A DNA stretch of 45,217 nt from JAHBWV01 sp964588385. GTDB lineage: Bacteria > Planctomycetota > Phycisphaerae > Phycisphaerales > UBA1924. The notes below the pieces were generated by a model that saw only the letters and a program-made list of their open reading frames with translations, was not told the origin of the DNA and ran no database searches. The position numbers were made by a program, and so were the translations under genes. Every line of letters begins with the position of its first letter. The stretch's first letter is position 1. The stretch covers positions 1 to 45,217 of the forward strand of contig CAZPPG010000028.1 in the NCBI GenBank assembly GCA_964588385.1. The letters run 5' to 3'. Shown one piece after another: positions 24,793 through 33,701 of the stretch.

Positions 24793-26070
24793 ATGCCCAT
24801 GGACATTGTGATCCCGACCGTCGGCGAGTCGGTCACCTCCGGAGTCCTCTCCAAGTGGCTCAAGCCCGACGGCTCGTTCGTCAAACGTGACGAGGCCGTT
24901 CTGGAACTCGAGACCGACAAGGTCAACATGGAGATCGTCGCCCCTTCCGACGGCACGCTGCGGCACGGCGCCACAGAGGGCCAAACAGTGAACGTCGGGG
25001 CCGTTGTCGGCCGCGTTGAGGCTGGCGCCGCCCCCGCGCCGGCACCGCTCGCGAAGGCCTCAGAGTCCGGCGCTTCGACCGCGGTCGCCGCGCCCCCGGT
25101 CATCGAATCCAAGCAGGAAACCGGTCAGGGCACAAACGGAGAAGTTCGCGCCACGCCGCTGGCAAAGAAGGTTGCTGCCGAGCACGGCGTCGATATCGCC
25201 AAGGTTCCCGGCACCGGTGCGGGTCATCGTGTTCGCGAGCAGGATGTGATGGATTTCGTCAAGAGCACCGCTCCGACCGGTCCGGCACAGGTTTCCCCTT
25301 CTGTTTCCCTTGCGCCGGCCGCACCCAAGGCTTCGCCAAGTGGGCCGCGCGCTGTGACCGTGGAGCGGATGACCCCGATTCGTCAGCGCATCGCGCAGCG
25401 TTTGGTAGAGGCCCAGCACACCGCCGCCATGCTCACCACGTTCAACGAGGTGGACATGACGAACATCATGAAGCTGCGCGCCAAGTACAAGGAAGGGTTT
25501 GAGAAGAAGCACGGCATCGGGCTGGGCTTCATGTCGTTCTTCGTCAAGGCCGCGGCTCATGCGTTGATGGAGTTTCCGACCGTCAACGCATATCTGGTCA
25601 AGGACGCCGAAGGGCATCCTGCCGTCCAGAAGCACGCCTACGCCGACATCGCCATCGCGGTCTCAACTCCCAAGGGCTTGGTCGTTCCCGTCCTGCGAAA
25701 CGCTGAGCGCATGTCCTTCGCCACGATCGAGTCTTCCATCAAGGAGGTCGCGACCCGCGCCCGCGATGGCAAGCTCACGCTCGAGGACATGCAGGGCGGC
25801 ACGTTCACCATCACCAACGGCGGCGTCTTCGGCTCGCTGATGTCAACCCCGATCCTGAACGCCCCACAATCCGCCATTCTCGGGATGCATGCGACCAAGA
25901 ACCGGGCCGTCGAGGATCCCGAGAAGCCCGGGCAGGTCGCCATCCGACCCATGATGTACCTCGCGCTTTCTTACGACCATCGAATGGTCGACGGCGAGGG
26001 CGCGGTCCGCTTCCTTGTGCGCATCAAAGATCAACTGGAGAACCCGGAGCGGATTCTGCTGGAGGTCTGA
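24793..26070 (+). CDS. sucB: 2-oxoglutarate dehydrogenase E2 (dihydrolipoyl succinyltransferase)
   Basis: The protein is 425 aa, the normal SucB length. It has an N-terminal lipoyl domain with the modified lysine K43 in ELETDKVNMEI, then a Pro/Ala linker. A peripheral subunit-binding domain spans about 115-155 (RATPLAKKVAAEHGVDIAKVPGTG), and the catalytic acyltransferase domain follows. The active-site motif YDHRMVDGEGAV places the catalytic His at H396 and Asp at D400. The sequence TFTITNGGVFGSLMSTPILN is the succinyltransferase-type version. A second ATG two codons in is a possible alternative start. It is co-transcribed with sucA, and its stop lies inside a hairpin shared with the convergent gene. 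Confidence 0.97.
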   Translation: MPMDIVIPTVGESVTSGVLSKWLKPDGSFVKRDEAVLELETDKVNMEIVAPSDGTLRHGATEGQTVNVGAVVGRVEAGAAPAPAPLAKASESGASTAVAAPPVIESKQETGQGTNGEVRATPLAKKVAAEHGVDIAKVPGTGAGHRVREQDVMDFVKSTAPTGPAQVSPSVSLAPAAPKASPSGPRAVTVERMTPIRQRIAQRLVEAQHTAAMLTTFNEVDMTNIMKLRAKYKEGFEKKHGIGLGFMSFFVKAAAHALMEFPTVNAYLVKDAEGHPAVQKHAYADIAIAVSTPKGLVVPVLRNAERMSFATIESSIKEVATRARDGKLTLEDMQGGTFTITNGGVFGSLMSTPILNAPQSAILGMHATKNRAVEDPEKPGQVAIRPMMYLALSYDHRMVDGEGAVRFLVRIKDQLENPERILLEV

Positions 26071-26089
26071 GCAATCGCTCAGACGCTCC
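26061..26089. terminator. Bidirectional stem-loop between convergent sucB and phosphatase gene
   Basis: GTCTGAGC (26065-26072) and GCTCAGAC (26077-26084) form a perfect 8-bp stem around the loop AATC. GGAG and CTCC extend it by four pairs beyond one bulged base. The stop codons of both convergent genes (TGA at 26068-26070 on plus, TGA at 26081-26079 on minus) are symmetric parts of the stem. No T-run is present, so termination strength is inferred from structure and position only. Confidence 0.6.
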
Positions 26090-26582
26090 CTGCGCTCAAA
26101 CGATCGAGCAGCCCCTCGCTCGCTCGGTAGAGCATGTCGTACACGCGCTGGAATCCGTCTCCGTGACCGTAGTAGGGGTCGGGCACGTCCAGGTCCTGAA
26201 CATTCGCGCCCGCAAGCGTCGCGTCGAAGGAACGCATCAGCCTCACGCGGTCGCGGGGCGCTCCGAGGGCCAGCAGATCCGTCTGATTCGAACGGTCCAT
26301 GGCCAGAATGAGGTCGAATCGCTCGAAGTCCGCCTCAGGCTGGACCTGCCTCGCGATGCTTGGGAGATGCACCCCGTTTGCACGCGCGACCGCGATCGAT
26401 CTGGGGTCGGCCGCCTTGCCGACATGCCAGGCGCCGGTGCCGGCCGAGTCCACCACGTAGCGATCCAGCACGCCACGCTGACGCGCCAGGTGCATGAACA
26501 GCCCCTCCGCCAGCGGCGAGCGGCAGATATTCCCCAGACACACAAAGAGCAGCGCCGTCCGGTCATCGCCCGCGTTGCTCAC
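26079..26582 (-). CDS. Low-molecular-weight protein-tyrosine phosphatase
   Basis: The start is set at GTG 26582, which overlaps the upstream stop (GTGA) and has GGAGG seven bases before it. This gives 167 aa, the family's usual size. The catalytic loop CLGNICRS lies at 15-22 with nucleophile C15 and R21. The general acid Asp is in DVPDPYYG near the C-terminal third, and SAGTGAWHVGKAADPRS is the usual second motif. LMW-PTPs dephosphorylate tyrosine kinases and other proteins and often sit in polysaccharide operons. The glycosyltransferase just upstream agrees with that, though no Wzc-type kinase is visible here. Confidence 0.92.
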   Translation of the reverse strand: MSNAGDDRTALLFVCLGNICRSPLAEGLFMHLARQRGVLDRYVVDSAGTGAWHVGKAADPRSIAVARANGVHLPSIARQVQPEADFERFDLILAMDRSNQTDLLALGAPRDRVRLMRSFDATLAGANVQDLDVPDPYYGHGDGFQRVYDMLYRASEGLLDRLSAGSV

Positions 26583-27667
26583 ACCATGGCCTCCTTCCGG
26601 GCCGCGCTCCGGAGCCAACCCTGCGCCGCGACGCCATACGCCTCAAGAAGCCCCGCGCTCAGCCGTCCATCATCGATCGTTGCGAGCGCGGCCTGACGCA
26701 ACGCAGCCTGGGTACGCTCGCGAAGCTCGCGATCCTCGATGAGCCGCGTCAACGACCGCGCGATCTGCTTTGTGGTTCCCGCGGAAACAACCAGCCCGGA
26801 CCCTGCTGTGTCGGGGTACAACGGCTTCGGCGCCAGATCACGGGCGGCAATGACGGGCACGCCTGCCAGATGCGACCGGCGAATCGCCCGGCCGATCCCC
26901 GACGCCGAAATGCCCCGGGCTTGGGGATCCGGCCTCGCAATCGCCAGATCACACGCGTTCCAAGCGCTGAGGCACGCGTCCCCGAGATCCCCGATTTCCG
27001 CCCCGTGTTCCACAACAATGACCCGCAGAATCAACCTCGTCGTGGCGTGGAAGCGGCGCATTCGCGCCACCTGCGCCGCCTCACGGGGGACGAGCACGGT
27101 CAGCTTGAGTCCGCCCGCCACAAGTATGCCTGCAAAGAAAACCAGCCACCTCGCGTTCGTCGCCCCGCGCGGCTCGGCAAGCGCACCAACCACGCACTCG
27201 CCCTCCGCGATCCCGAGCGCCTGTCTCAGAGCCGCTCGCTCATCAGCCACCGCGGGGTTCGGATCTCCAGCCAACGGCAGCGCGCCCAACCCAGACGCCA
27301 GAGCATGCCGAAGCACGCGGTCCGGGCCCGTGGTCCCGATCGCGGTGTGCGCCCGTTCTACTTCAGCTCCGACGCTCAGCACAATCGGCCAGCGCCGCCC
27401 GTAGGCCAAGCGCGCCGCGCTCGCCGCTCGCCGGGAATAGCAGTGAATCAGACCCCTTCCATCCGCCGGGCGCGCCAGCCGCCGCAACGCGACGGTCGCG
27501 CCGAGCAGGCCGCCCTTTGGCAATCGGACCATCCTGTGGTGGCAGTGGGGGGCCAGACGTGCCGACGCCCGGGCAATCGCCAGCGTGTCCGCGTGAGCAA
27601 GCGTTCCCTCTTCGCGCTCGTTCGCGCCGGTGTCAAGCAGGTGGAAGATCGTGGCGCCCGTCGTCAC
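26579..27667 (-). CDS. GT-B-like glycosyltransferase (group 1/4 type), divergent
   Basis: The protein is 362 aa from a GTG start. The first half has an N-terminal Rossmann-like domain (IFHLLDTGANEREEG, LIHCYSRRAASAARLAYG). The second half opens with a linker and GECVVGALAEP. It then shows the C-terminal donor-binding layout of family 4 enzymes: CDLAIARPD, SHLAGVPVIAARD, GSGLVVSAGTTKQIARSLTRLIEDRELRER. The classical E-x7-E pair is not obvious, so either activity or substrate class may be unusual. It lies 11 bases after a lipoprotein gene and overlaps the phosphatase gene, so it belongs to the same transcription unit. The substrate is unknown. Confidence 0.65.
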   Translation of the reverse strand: MTTGATIFHLLDTGANEREEGTLAHADTLAIARASARLAPHCHHRMVRLPKGGLLGATVALRRLARPADGRGLIHCYSRRAASAARLAYGRRWPIVLSVGAEVERAHTAIGTTGPDRVLRHALASGLGALPLAGDPNPAVADERAALRQALGIAEGECVVGALAEPRGATNARWLVFFAGILVAGGLKLTVLVPREAAQVARMRRFHATTRLILRVIVVEHGAEIGDLGDACLSAWNACDLAIARPDPQARGISASGIGRAIRRSHLAGVPVIAARDLAPKPLYPDTAGSGLVVSAGTTKQIARSLTRLIEDRELRERTQAALRQAALATIDDGRLSAGLLEAYGVAAQGWLRSAARKEAMV

Positions 27668-27678
27668 AGCGGTGAAGT

Positions 27679-28362
27679 CTACTGCCGTCCGGCGCCCTGC
27701 GTGCGCTCATACTTGTAGAAGAGCTGTGCCAATCCCAAACCGACCAGCTCGCCCACTTCTTCCTCCGCGACACGCAGCTCCGCCGCATTCTTCGGCACGT
27801 CGCTCGTCCGCGGCGGGAAAGTGAGCGTCAGCGGATAGCCCTCCTTCTCGGCCGGCCACACCCGCTTGTCCGCGACAACATCGATCACCTTGACCCGAAG
27901 GGACGCAACCGGCGAGTAGCTCTGTCCATCGGAGCTCATCGTGAATGCGTCCACGGTGGCATAGATCACCACGTCCGCCTTGACCGCCTTGCCGATGTCA
28001 ACGATCGACATCGCCTGCCCCGCGCGATCCTGGCTCGATGCGGCCATCGCTCCGCGTGTGTCTATCACGTCCACCACGGCCTTTTCATTCAGCAACGCCT
28101 GCTGGGCCGCCTCTCCGATGGTCTGACGCATCGCCCGACGCGGCAGTCGGTTCCCACGATCGTCGATGAACACCACCGTCGGACGCTCGGGATCAAGCTC
28201 GTGCTGCGCCGCCACCTTCTCCGGCCCGTGAATGATGTAGTATGCCGGAGCCACGATGTTGCAGCCCGCCATGGCAAGCAAGGCTGCTGTTCCCGCGCCC
28301 ACGGCCGTAACGACCACGGCAAACGCGGTCCATCCGCCCCATCCTGAGCACCTGTCACGCAT
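27679..28362 (-). CDS. Lipoprotein of unknown function, paralogue of the adjacent upstream gene
   Basis: The start at 28362 follows AAGGA; a start at 28398, coupled to the previous stop (TGATG), is also possible. The protein is 227 aa with a hydrophobic signal and lipobox AMAGC (Cys near residue 34). The soluble part runs VVFIDDRG, a helical stretch, ADVVIYATVDAFTM, LRVKVIDVVADKRVWPAE, then EEEVGELVGLGLAQLFYKYE. This order of strands and helices matches its upstream neighbour and is reminiscent of the LpoB/CsgG-type alpha/beta fold of envelope lipoproteins. That likeness is structural guesswork, not a family match. It is part of a minus-strand operon. Confidence 0.72.
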   Translation of the reverse strand: MRDRCSGWGGWTAFAVVVTAVGAGTAALLAMAGCNIVAPAYYIIHGPEKVAAQHELDPERPTVVFIDDRGNRLPRRAMRQTIGEAAQQALLNEKAVVDVIDTRGAMAASSQDRAGQAMSIVDIGKAVKADVVIYATVDAFTMSSDGQSYSPVASLRVKVIDVVADKRVWPAEKEGYPLTLTFPPRTSDVPKNAAELRVAEEEVGELVGLGLAQLFYKYERTQGAGRQ

Positions 28363-28397
28363 GCATCGTCCTTGCACGTCCTGCTCCGTCCGGCGCA

Positions 28398-29078
28398 TCA
28401 GTACGGGATCTGCGCCTCTTCCTCGTGATCGTAGAAAAGCCACGAGGCACGATTCACGAACCGCGCCATAATTACCGACGACACTTGCTGCGCAGTGAAC
28501 TTGTCCTGCTCGACACCCGTGACGTCGGGGAAGCCCACGCGGATGGCACGCTGAAAGATGAACTCGTCCGCGAGCGAGCCATCGGCCTCGATGACCGAGA
28601 CCGTTCCGGCCGCTACGCCGTCCCACAGATACCTGTTGCCCGGGTCATGCAGCCGGAACTCATTCAGATCCACGATCACGAGCCGCTCCACGCTCAGCGT
28701 CTGGGCCAGTTCCGCGTACGGTCTCGCGGTCCAACTCGGGTTCTCGTACAAGTACTTCAGCAACTCTTGGGCCGGGACACCCGCAGCGGCGCCCGAGTTC
28801 GTCCACAGCCGGTCATTGATCCGCGCCGTCAACTCCGTCACCAGGGCTGGAAACTCCGACTGCACCGAACGATCCGCGGACACCACGACGGCAAACGACT
28901 TGCCAGCCAGCCCCGTGTACTCCGCCTTCACCTTCTTCGGCCGCGACTCTTCCACGCCCTTGGCGGCGATAGCCACCACACCGGCTGCCGCGCAGCCTAC
29001 GCCACTCAGGATCGCCGCCGAAGCGCAGAACGCGCTCAGAAGCACCGCTCCTCGCACGCCCTTGATCTGGCCAAGCAT
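28398..29078 (-). CDS. Probable lipoprotein of unknown function, paralogue of the adjacent downstream gene
   Basis: ATG 29078 gives 226 aa. A TTG at 29087, eight bases after GGAG, or a GTG at 29132 are other starts. The N-terminus has a hydrophobic helix ending GVGC, an imperfect lipobox. The mature part reads KSFAVVVSADRSV, a helix with LTARINDRLW, SVERLVIVDLNEFRL, GTVSVIEADGSLADEF, QQVSSVIMARFVNRASWLFYDHE. It parallels its neighbour block by block, including the LFYxxE end. No catalytic motif is visible. It is likely a periplasm-facing membrane-anchored protein. Confidence 0.68.
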   Translation of the reverse strand: MLGQIKGVRGAVLLSAFCASAAILSGVGCAAAGVVAIAAKGVEESRPKKVKAEYTGLAGKSFAVVVSADRSVQSEFPALVTELTARINDRLWTNSGAAAGVPAQELLKYLYENPSWTARPYAELAQTLSVERLVIVDLNEFRLHDPGNRYLWDGVAAGTVSVIEADGSLADEFIFQRAIRVGFPDVTGVEQDKFTAQQVSSVIMARFVNRASWLFYDHEEEAQIPY

Positions 29079-29136
29079 CCTCTTCAAGTCTGTCGCTCCA
29101 AGGTTCAGCCGATCCGAGCCGGGAGGCACCACGGTT

Positions 29137-29592
29137 TCACCACATCAGGAACTTGTAGGCCCACGATACGCCGACCAGAGCCCCGGCGCACCACAGGCCT
29201 CGTGGCCGCAGAAGCAGCCCCCCTGCCAGCCTGCCGACCGCCGACCCTGTCAACGCAACGTACATGCACATCCAGAACAGCCCCGACGCCCCGATGGCGA
29301 ACGCGGCCCCAGCGGGTTGCGTGACCATCGAACTAAGGAAATCACCCCGGGATGCCTGTGATACCGCCGTCGTCATCCCACACGTCGGGCAGGGCCGATC
29401 GAACCGGATCACCCACGCACAGGGTGGCAGCCCGAGCTGCGTGTGTGAGCCGTGGCCGGCCTCAGACGGTTCGATCCCGCGCCCGACCCACAGCAAGGCC
29501 AAGCACGCGACGGCGACTCCGAGGTGAACTATGCGCTCCAATGGTCCAACGGCGGGCGCTCGACGAGACGATGCGTCGATTCTCACCCTCAT
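29137..29592 (-). CDS. DUF2752 family membrane protein
   Basis: ATG 29592 gives 151 aa; an in-frame GTG at 29619 is an alternative. The family mark is present: LPPCAWVIRFDRPCPTCGMTTAVS, with C58, C68 and C71 followed by G-M-T-T in place of the commoner G-x-T-R. There are hydrophobic segments before it (about 21-36), after it (about 85-112) and at the C-terminus. DUF2752 proteins are small bacterial membrane proteins of unknown function. It stands at the head of the lipoprotein-glycosyltransferase-phosphatase run. Confidence 0.82.
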   Translation of the reverse strand: MRVRIDASSRRAPAVGPLERIVHLGVAVACLALLWVGRGIEPSEAGHGSHTQLGLPPCAWVIRFDRPCPTCGMTTAVSQASRGDFLSSMVTQPAGAAFAIGASGLFWMCMYVALTGSAVGRLAGGLLLRPRGLWCAGALVGVSWAYKFLMW

Positions 29593-29695
29593 CAGGTTGC
29601 CTGGTGCTCGAAGGTCCACGCCACAACGCTAGCAACCCATGCTCGCGTGCGGCGGACCCCGCCCCCAACTCTCACCCTTCGCACTCCGCCCTCGG

Positions 29696-30526
29696 TCAGC
29701 ATCTCGCCAGTGCTTCCAACGTCCGCGTGACCGCTCCGGAATCCACCGCGGCGTGCCGCGTTGACGGGCAACCAACCAGAAACCCCTGCACGTGGGTGAT
29801 GCCCAGCTCCACGATTGCGCCGAGTTCGGCTTTCCGCTCAATCCCCTCCGCGATCACGTGAACTCCCGCCTCTTCGGCGAAGCAGACCATGGATCGCACG
29901 AGTCTCTGGCGCATCGCGTCACTCTCGATTCCGGAGATCAACTCGCGATCCAGCTTCAGCCAACTCGGACGCAGTTGCGAGATCCGGTTCAAGCCGTTGG
30001 ACCCCGCCCCCACATCGTCCAACGCAATCTGGACCCCGCGCTGCCGCAGCCCGTCCACGGCGCGCCGTACCTCCGTGAAGTGCGTCTCGGATGCCCGTTC
30101 AGTGATCTCTATCACCAGCCGCTCCGGTCCGAGCCCCGCGATCTCGTCCGCAGCGCTGAGCAACGCGTCCGCGAACGCTGGATGTCCCGCGACATCCGGC
30201 GTTGTGTTCAGGAACAGCAGCACGCCGTCCGGCCACGGCGTCGCAGCCCGGAACGTCACGCGCCGGATCGCCTCCTCCAGCATCCAGAGCATCCCCAACT
30301 CTTCAGCCCGATCAAACAGCTCTGTGGGTGTCGTGAAGCTCGGCGTGGGCGCCGGGCGCACCAGCGCCTCCACGCCCGCGATCCGACCCTCCACGATGTT
30401 CACGATCGGTTGAAACGCGGCGGACATCCGACGTCCCGCGATGGCATCCACGAGATCATGGTGTGCCGTCGCGACGCTCGACCGCTGCTTCGGAAAGGCC
30501 CAGACTGGCACCTTGGTGTTACCCAT
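29696..30526 (-). CDS. Stand-alone EAL-domain cyclic-di-GMP phosphodiesterase
   Basis: ATG 30526 gives 276 aa; a TTG-started form reaching 30610 is less likely. The EAL domain begins about residue 20 (SAAFQPIVNI). All usual catalytic and metal-binding motifs are visible: GVEALVRP (EAL), FLNTTPD (Asn), VIEITER (Glu), ALDDVGAG (DD), LKLDRELI (Lys), VIAEGIE (Glu) and HVQGFLVG (Gln). It should therefore hydrolyse c-di-GMP. There is no GGDEF, PAS, receiver or membrane segment, so the sensory input must come from a partner or from expression. The loop 6 region DDVGAGSNGL fits active enzymes (DDFGxG-type). Confidence 0.9.
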   Translation of the reverse strand: MGNTKVPVWAFPKQRSSVATAHHDLVDAIAGRRMSAAFQPIVNIVEGRIAGVEALVRPAPTPSFTTPTELFDRAEELGMLWMLEEAIRRVTFRAATPWPDGVLLFLNTTPDVAGHPAFADALLSAADEIAGLGPERLVIEITERASETHFTEVRRAVDGLRQRGVQIALDDVGAGSNGLNRISQLRPSWLKLDRELISGIESDAMRQRLVRSMVCFAEEAGVHVIAEGIERKAELGAIVELGITHVQGFLVGCPSTRHAAVDSGAVTRTLEALARC

Positions 30527-30770
30527 GCTCGCGTGATCCAATCTCTGGAGTGTCCGAACCGACCGAGCCGTCCCCGGCCGCCCCTCTCGATCGGTCCACA
30601 GACATTCCAAGTCACGCCGGGCAACCCGAACCCGCCGCCCGGCATGCGCAGCGCACCGGCTGCTCCGCCGCCACCGGTTGTGCCGGAGCGTTCTCGGTCA
30701 GTGCCGCGATCTCACGTGTTATCAGACCATCGCGGCCCAGTAAGAGACCTGCAGCGTCGCACCGCCGAGC
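30527..30770. other. Spacer between nuoA and the EAL gene
   Basis: These 244 bases lie between two minus-strand genes. They are GC-rich, with a proline-rich-looking stretch on the plus strand (30610-30690) that has no start, ribosome site or codon pattern to support a gene. I see no clear promoter or terminator in them. Confidence 0.4.
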
Positions 30771-31169
30771 TTAGTCGAACTTGAACACGCCCTTGCGGAA
30801 CCCGTAGACGTACGCGACAACCGTCGTGAAAAGGAAGAACATGATGCGACCAAGCCAGACGAGCGAATCCGGGGAACCCGGATCGATGTTCGGGAACGTC
30901 GCGGCCCACGGATACAGGAAGATGATCTCAACGTCGAACACCAGGAAGACCATCGCGATCAGGTAGAACCGCACGTTGAACCGCTTGCGTGCCGTGCCCA
31001 CCGGGTTCATGCCCGACTCGTACGCGATTCCCTTGTTCGCGCCGCGCCGCTGCGGTCCGATCATCAACGAGCCCGCCACGTTTGCGATCGCGAACGTGAT
31101 CGCCATCAGCAGGATCACGAGGATCGGCAGGTAACTGTTCAGATCGACTGCGGCAAGCAGGGTCGTCAT
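30771..31169 (-). CDS. nuoA: NADH-quinone oxidoreductase subunit A
   Basis: The protein is 132 aa with three transmembrane helices. The NuoA signature is clear: YESGMNPVGTARKRFNVRFYLIAMVFLVFDVEIIFLYPWA. This conserved loop and the Glu/Asp in FDVEI are the family's defining feature in the membrane arm of complex I. Normally nuoA leads an operon with nuoB and nuoC. Here the next gene on the same strand is an EAL protein, and no other nuo gene is in the window. No Shine-Dalgarno sequence precedes the ATG. Confidence 0.96.
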   Translation of the reverse strand: MTTLLAAVDLNSYLPILVILLMAITFAIANVAGSLMIGPQRRGANKGIAYESGMNPVGTARKRFNVRFYLIAMVFLVFDVEIIFLYPWAATFPNIDPGSPDSLVWLGRIMFFLFTTVVAYVYGFRKGVFKFD

Positions 31170-31177
31170 AGGCCGCT

Positions 31178-31183
31178 ATCGTA
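31178..31183 (-). promoter_or_regulatory. Possible -10 element for nuoA with a near-leaderless start
   Basis: On the minus strand TACGAT (31183 to 31178) would set +1 near 31171, two bases before the nuoA ATG. No matching -35 was found. The call is based on spacing and the lack of a ribosome-binding site. Confidence 0.3.
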
Positions 31184-31356
31184 CCCACTCCTGACCGTCA
31201 GAGCCGAGCGCATACATCATCCGAATCCTTCCGACCGCCGAGATCGAGACATGGCTCGGCGAACATCTCGCTCGCACGCAGGTCCCCACGTTTCACACGA
31301 TCCGAGCCGGCCGCCCGCGCCCTTCCGCCGACTTCGAGAATCAATCACCCGGCCGT

Positions 31357-31680
31357 ATGCTCGCCCTCGCAATCGCCTCAGCCAGATGGCTGATGGAAGA
31401 TGGTGTGCGCTCCGTGCTACTGGTCGTTCACGAGGACGGAATCTGGGAAAGCTCGGAACTCCGCTCACCGTTCGGGCTCTTGCGCGGAGATTCCGGCTCA
31501 ATCGCCGACCTGGACGCCCATTCGGGTCACGCCTTCGAACTGCACCAATCCGACCGTCTTTTGGAAGCCCACTGGCTTTCGGTGTGCTTCGGCTGTGGCG
31601 TCCGAATCCATGCCGCCCCGCATGCCCGCATCATCCAGATCGACCATGACGGCAATCTCTGGTATCTCGTATCCCAGTGA
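31357..31680 (+). CDS. Small hypothetical protein, possibly with a hidden N-terminal extension
   Basis: This protein of 107 aa has balanced composition (LLVVHEDGIWESSEL, ISDLD-like acidic stretches, HARIIQIDHDGNLWYLVS), unlike the Arg/Pro-rich noise in other frames. I do not recognise the family. The frame stays open upstream to 31195 and reads protein-like (ETWLGEHLARTQVPTFHTI) with mostly G or C in third positions. It has no ATG, GTG, TTG or CTG before 31357. The gene may use a rare start such as ATC near 31216, or its start may have been lost. It stands alone between nuoA and groEL1 and is followed by a hairpin. Confidence 0.5.
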   Translation: MLALAIASARWLMEDGVRSVLLVVHEDGIWESSELRSPFGLLRGDSGSIADLDAHSGHAFELHQSDRLLEAHWLSVCFGCGVRIHAAPHARIIQIDHDGNLWYLVSQ

Positions 31681-31701
31681 ACCATGCCAGCGGAAACCGG
31701 A

Positions 31702-31716
31702 CTGCCACTCTGGCAG
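31702..31716 (+). terminator. Short hairpin after the small hypothetical gene
   Basis: CTGCCA-CTC-TGGCAG is a perfect 6-bp stem with a three-base loop, 21 bases after the stop at 31680. It lacks a T-run. It may separate this gene from groEL1. Confidence 0.35.
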
Positions 31717-31821
31717 CCCCCTCGCCGCCCATACCGTGCACTGTCAGACGAGGACCACAGCCGCACATGGTCATCGAGGCTTAAGCCATTGTCCAGTATG
31801 AACTTGCAATCACAGAGCCGT

Positions 31822-31837
31822 TGGCACTCCCATTGCC
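31822..31837 (+). promoter_or_regulatory. sigma54-type -24/-12 promoter element upstream of groEL1
   Basis: TGGCACT (31822-31828), four bases, then TTGCC (31833-31837) matches the TGGCACG-N4-TTGCA consensus except for one base in each half, with the required spacing of GG and GC. The start would be near 31848, leaving a 92-base leader to groEL1. An overlapping heat-shock (sigma32-like) reading, CTTGCAA at 31803-31809 and TCCCAT at 31828-31833, has an 18-base spacer and is weaker. No CIRCE inverted repeat was found; only a TTGGCACTC half-site-like string is present. Confidence 0.5.
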
Positions 31838-31939
31838 TGTCACCTACTACGCCAACCCTGCGCGGTCATTGCCGCTCCTTGGTCGGTAGCCGTTCTGTCT
31901 GTTCCAGGCACACAGCTTGTCTTTCGGAGACTTGAACCC

Positions 31940-33622
<1,683 letters not shown>

Positions 33623-33701
33623 GACCAGACCCGTGCGAGTGCCACTGGCTGCTTGCCCGCCACTGCGCGTTCGCGAGCGCCCAAGGGAATGAGCGTCACG
33701 C

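Noticed and set aside
29792..30784. Plus-strand 330-codon frame over the EAL gene
   Set aside because: It is Arg/His/Pro-rich and antisense to the EAL gene with its full motif set; it lacks a ribosome site.
31821..31829. CIRCE operator upstream of groEL1
   Set aside because: TTGGCACTC resembles one half-site, but no GAGTGCTAA half follows after nine bases, and the string is better read as part of a -24/-12 element.
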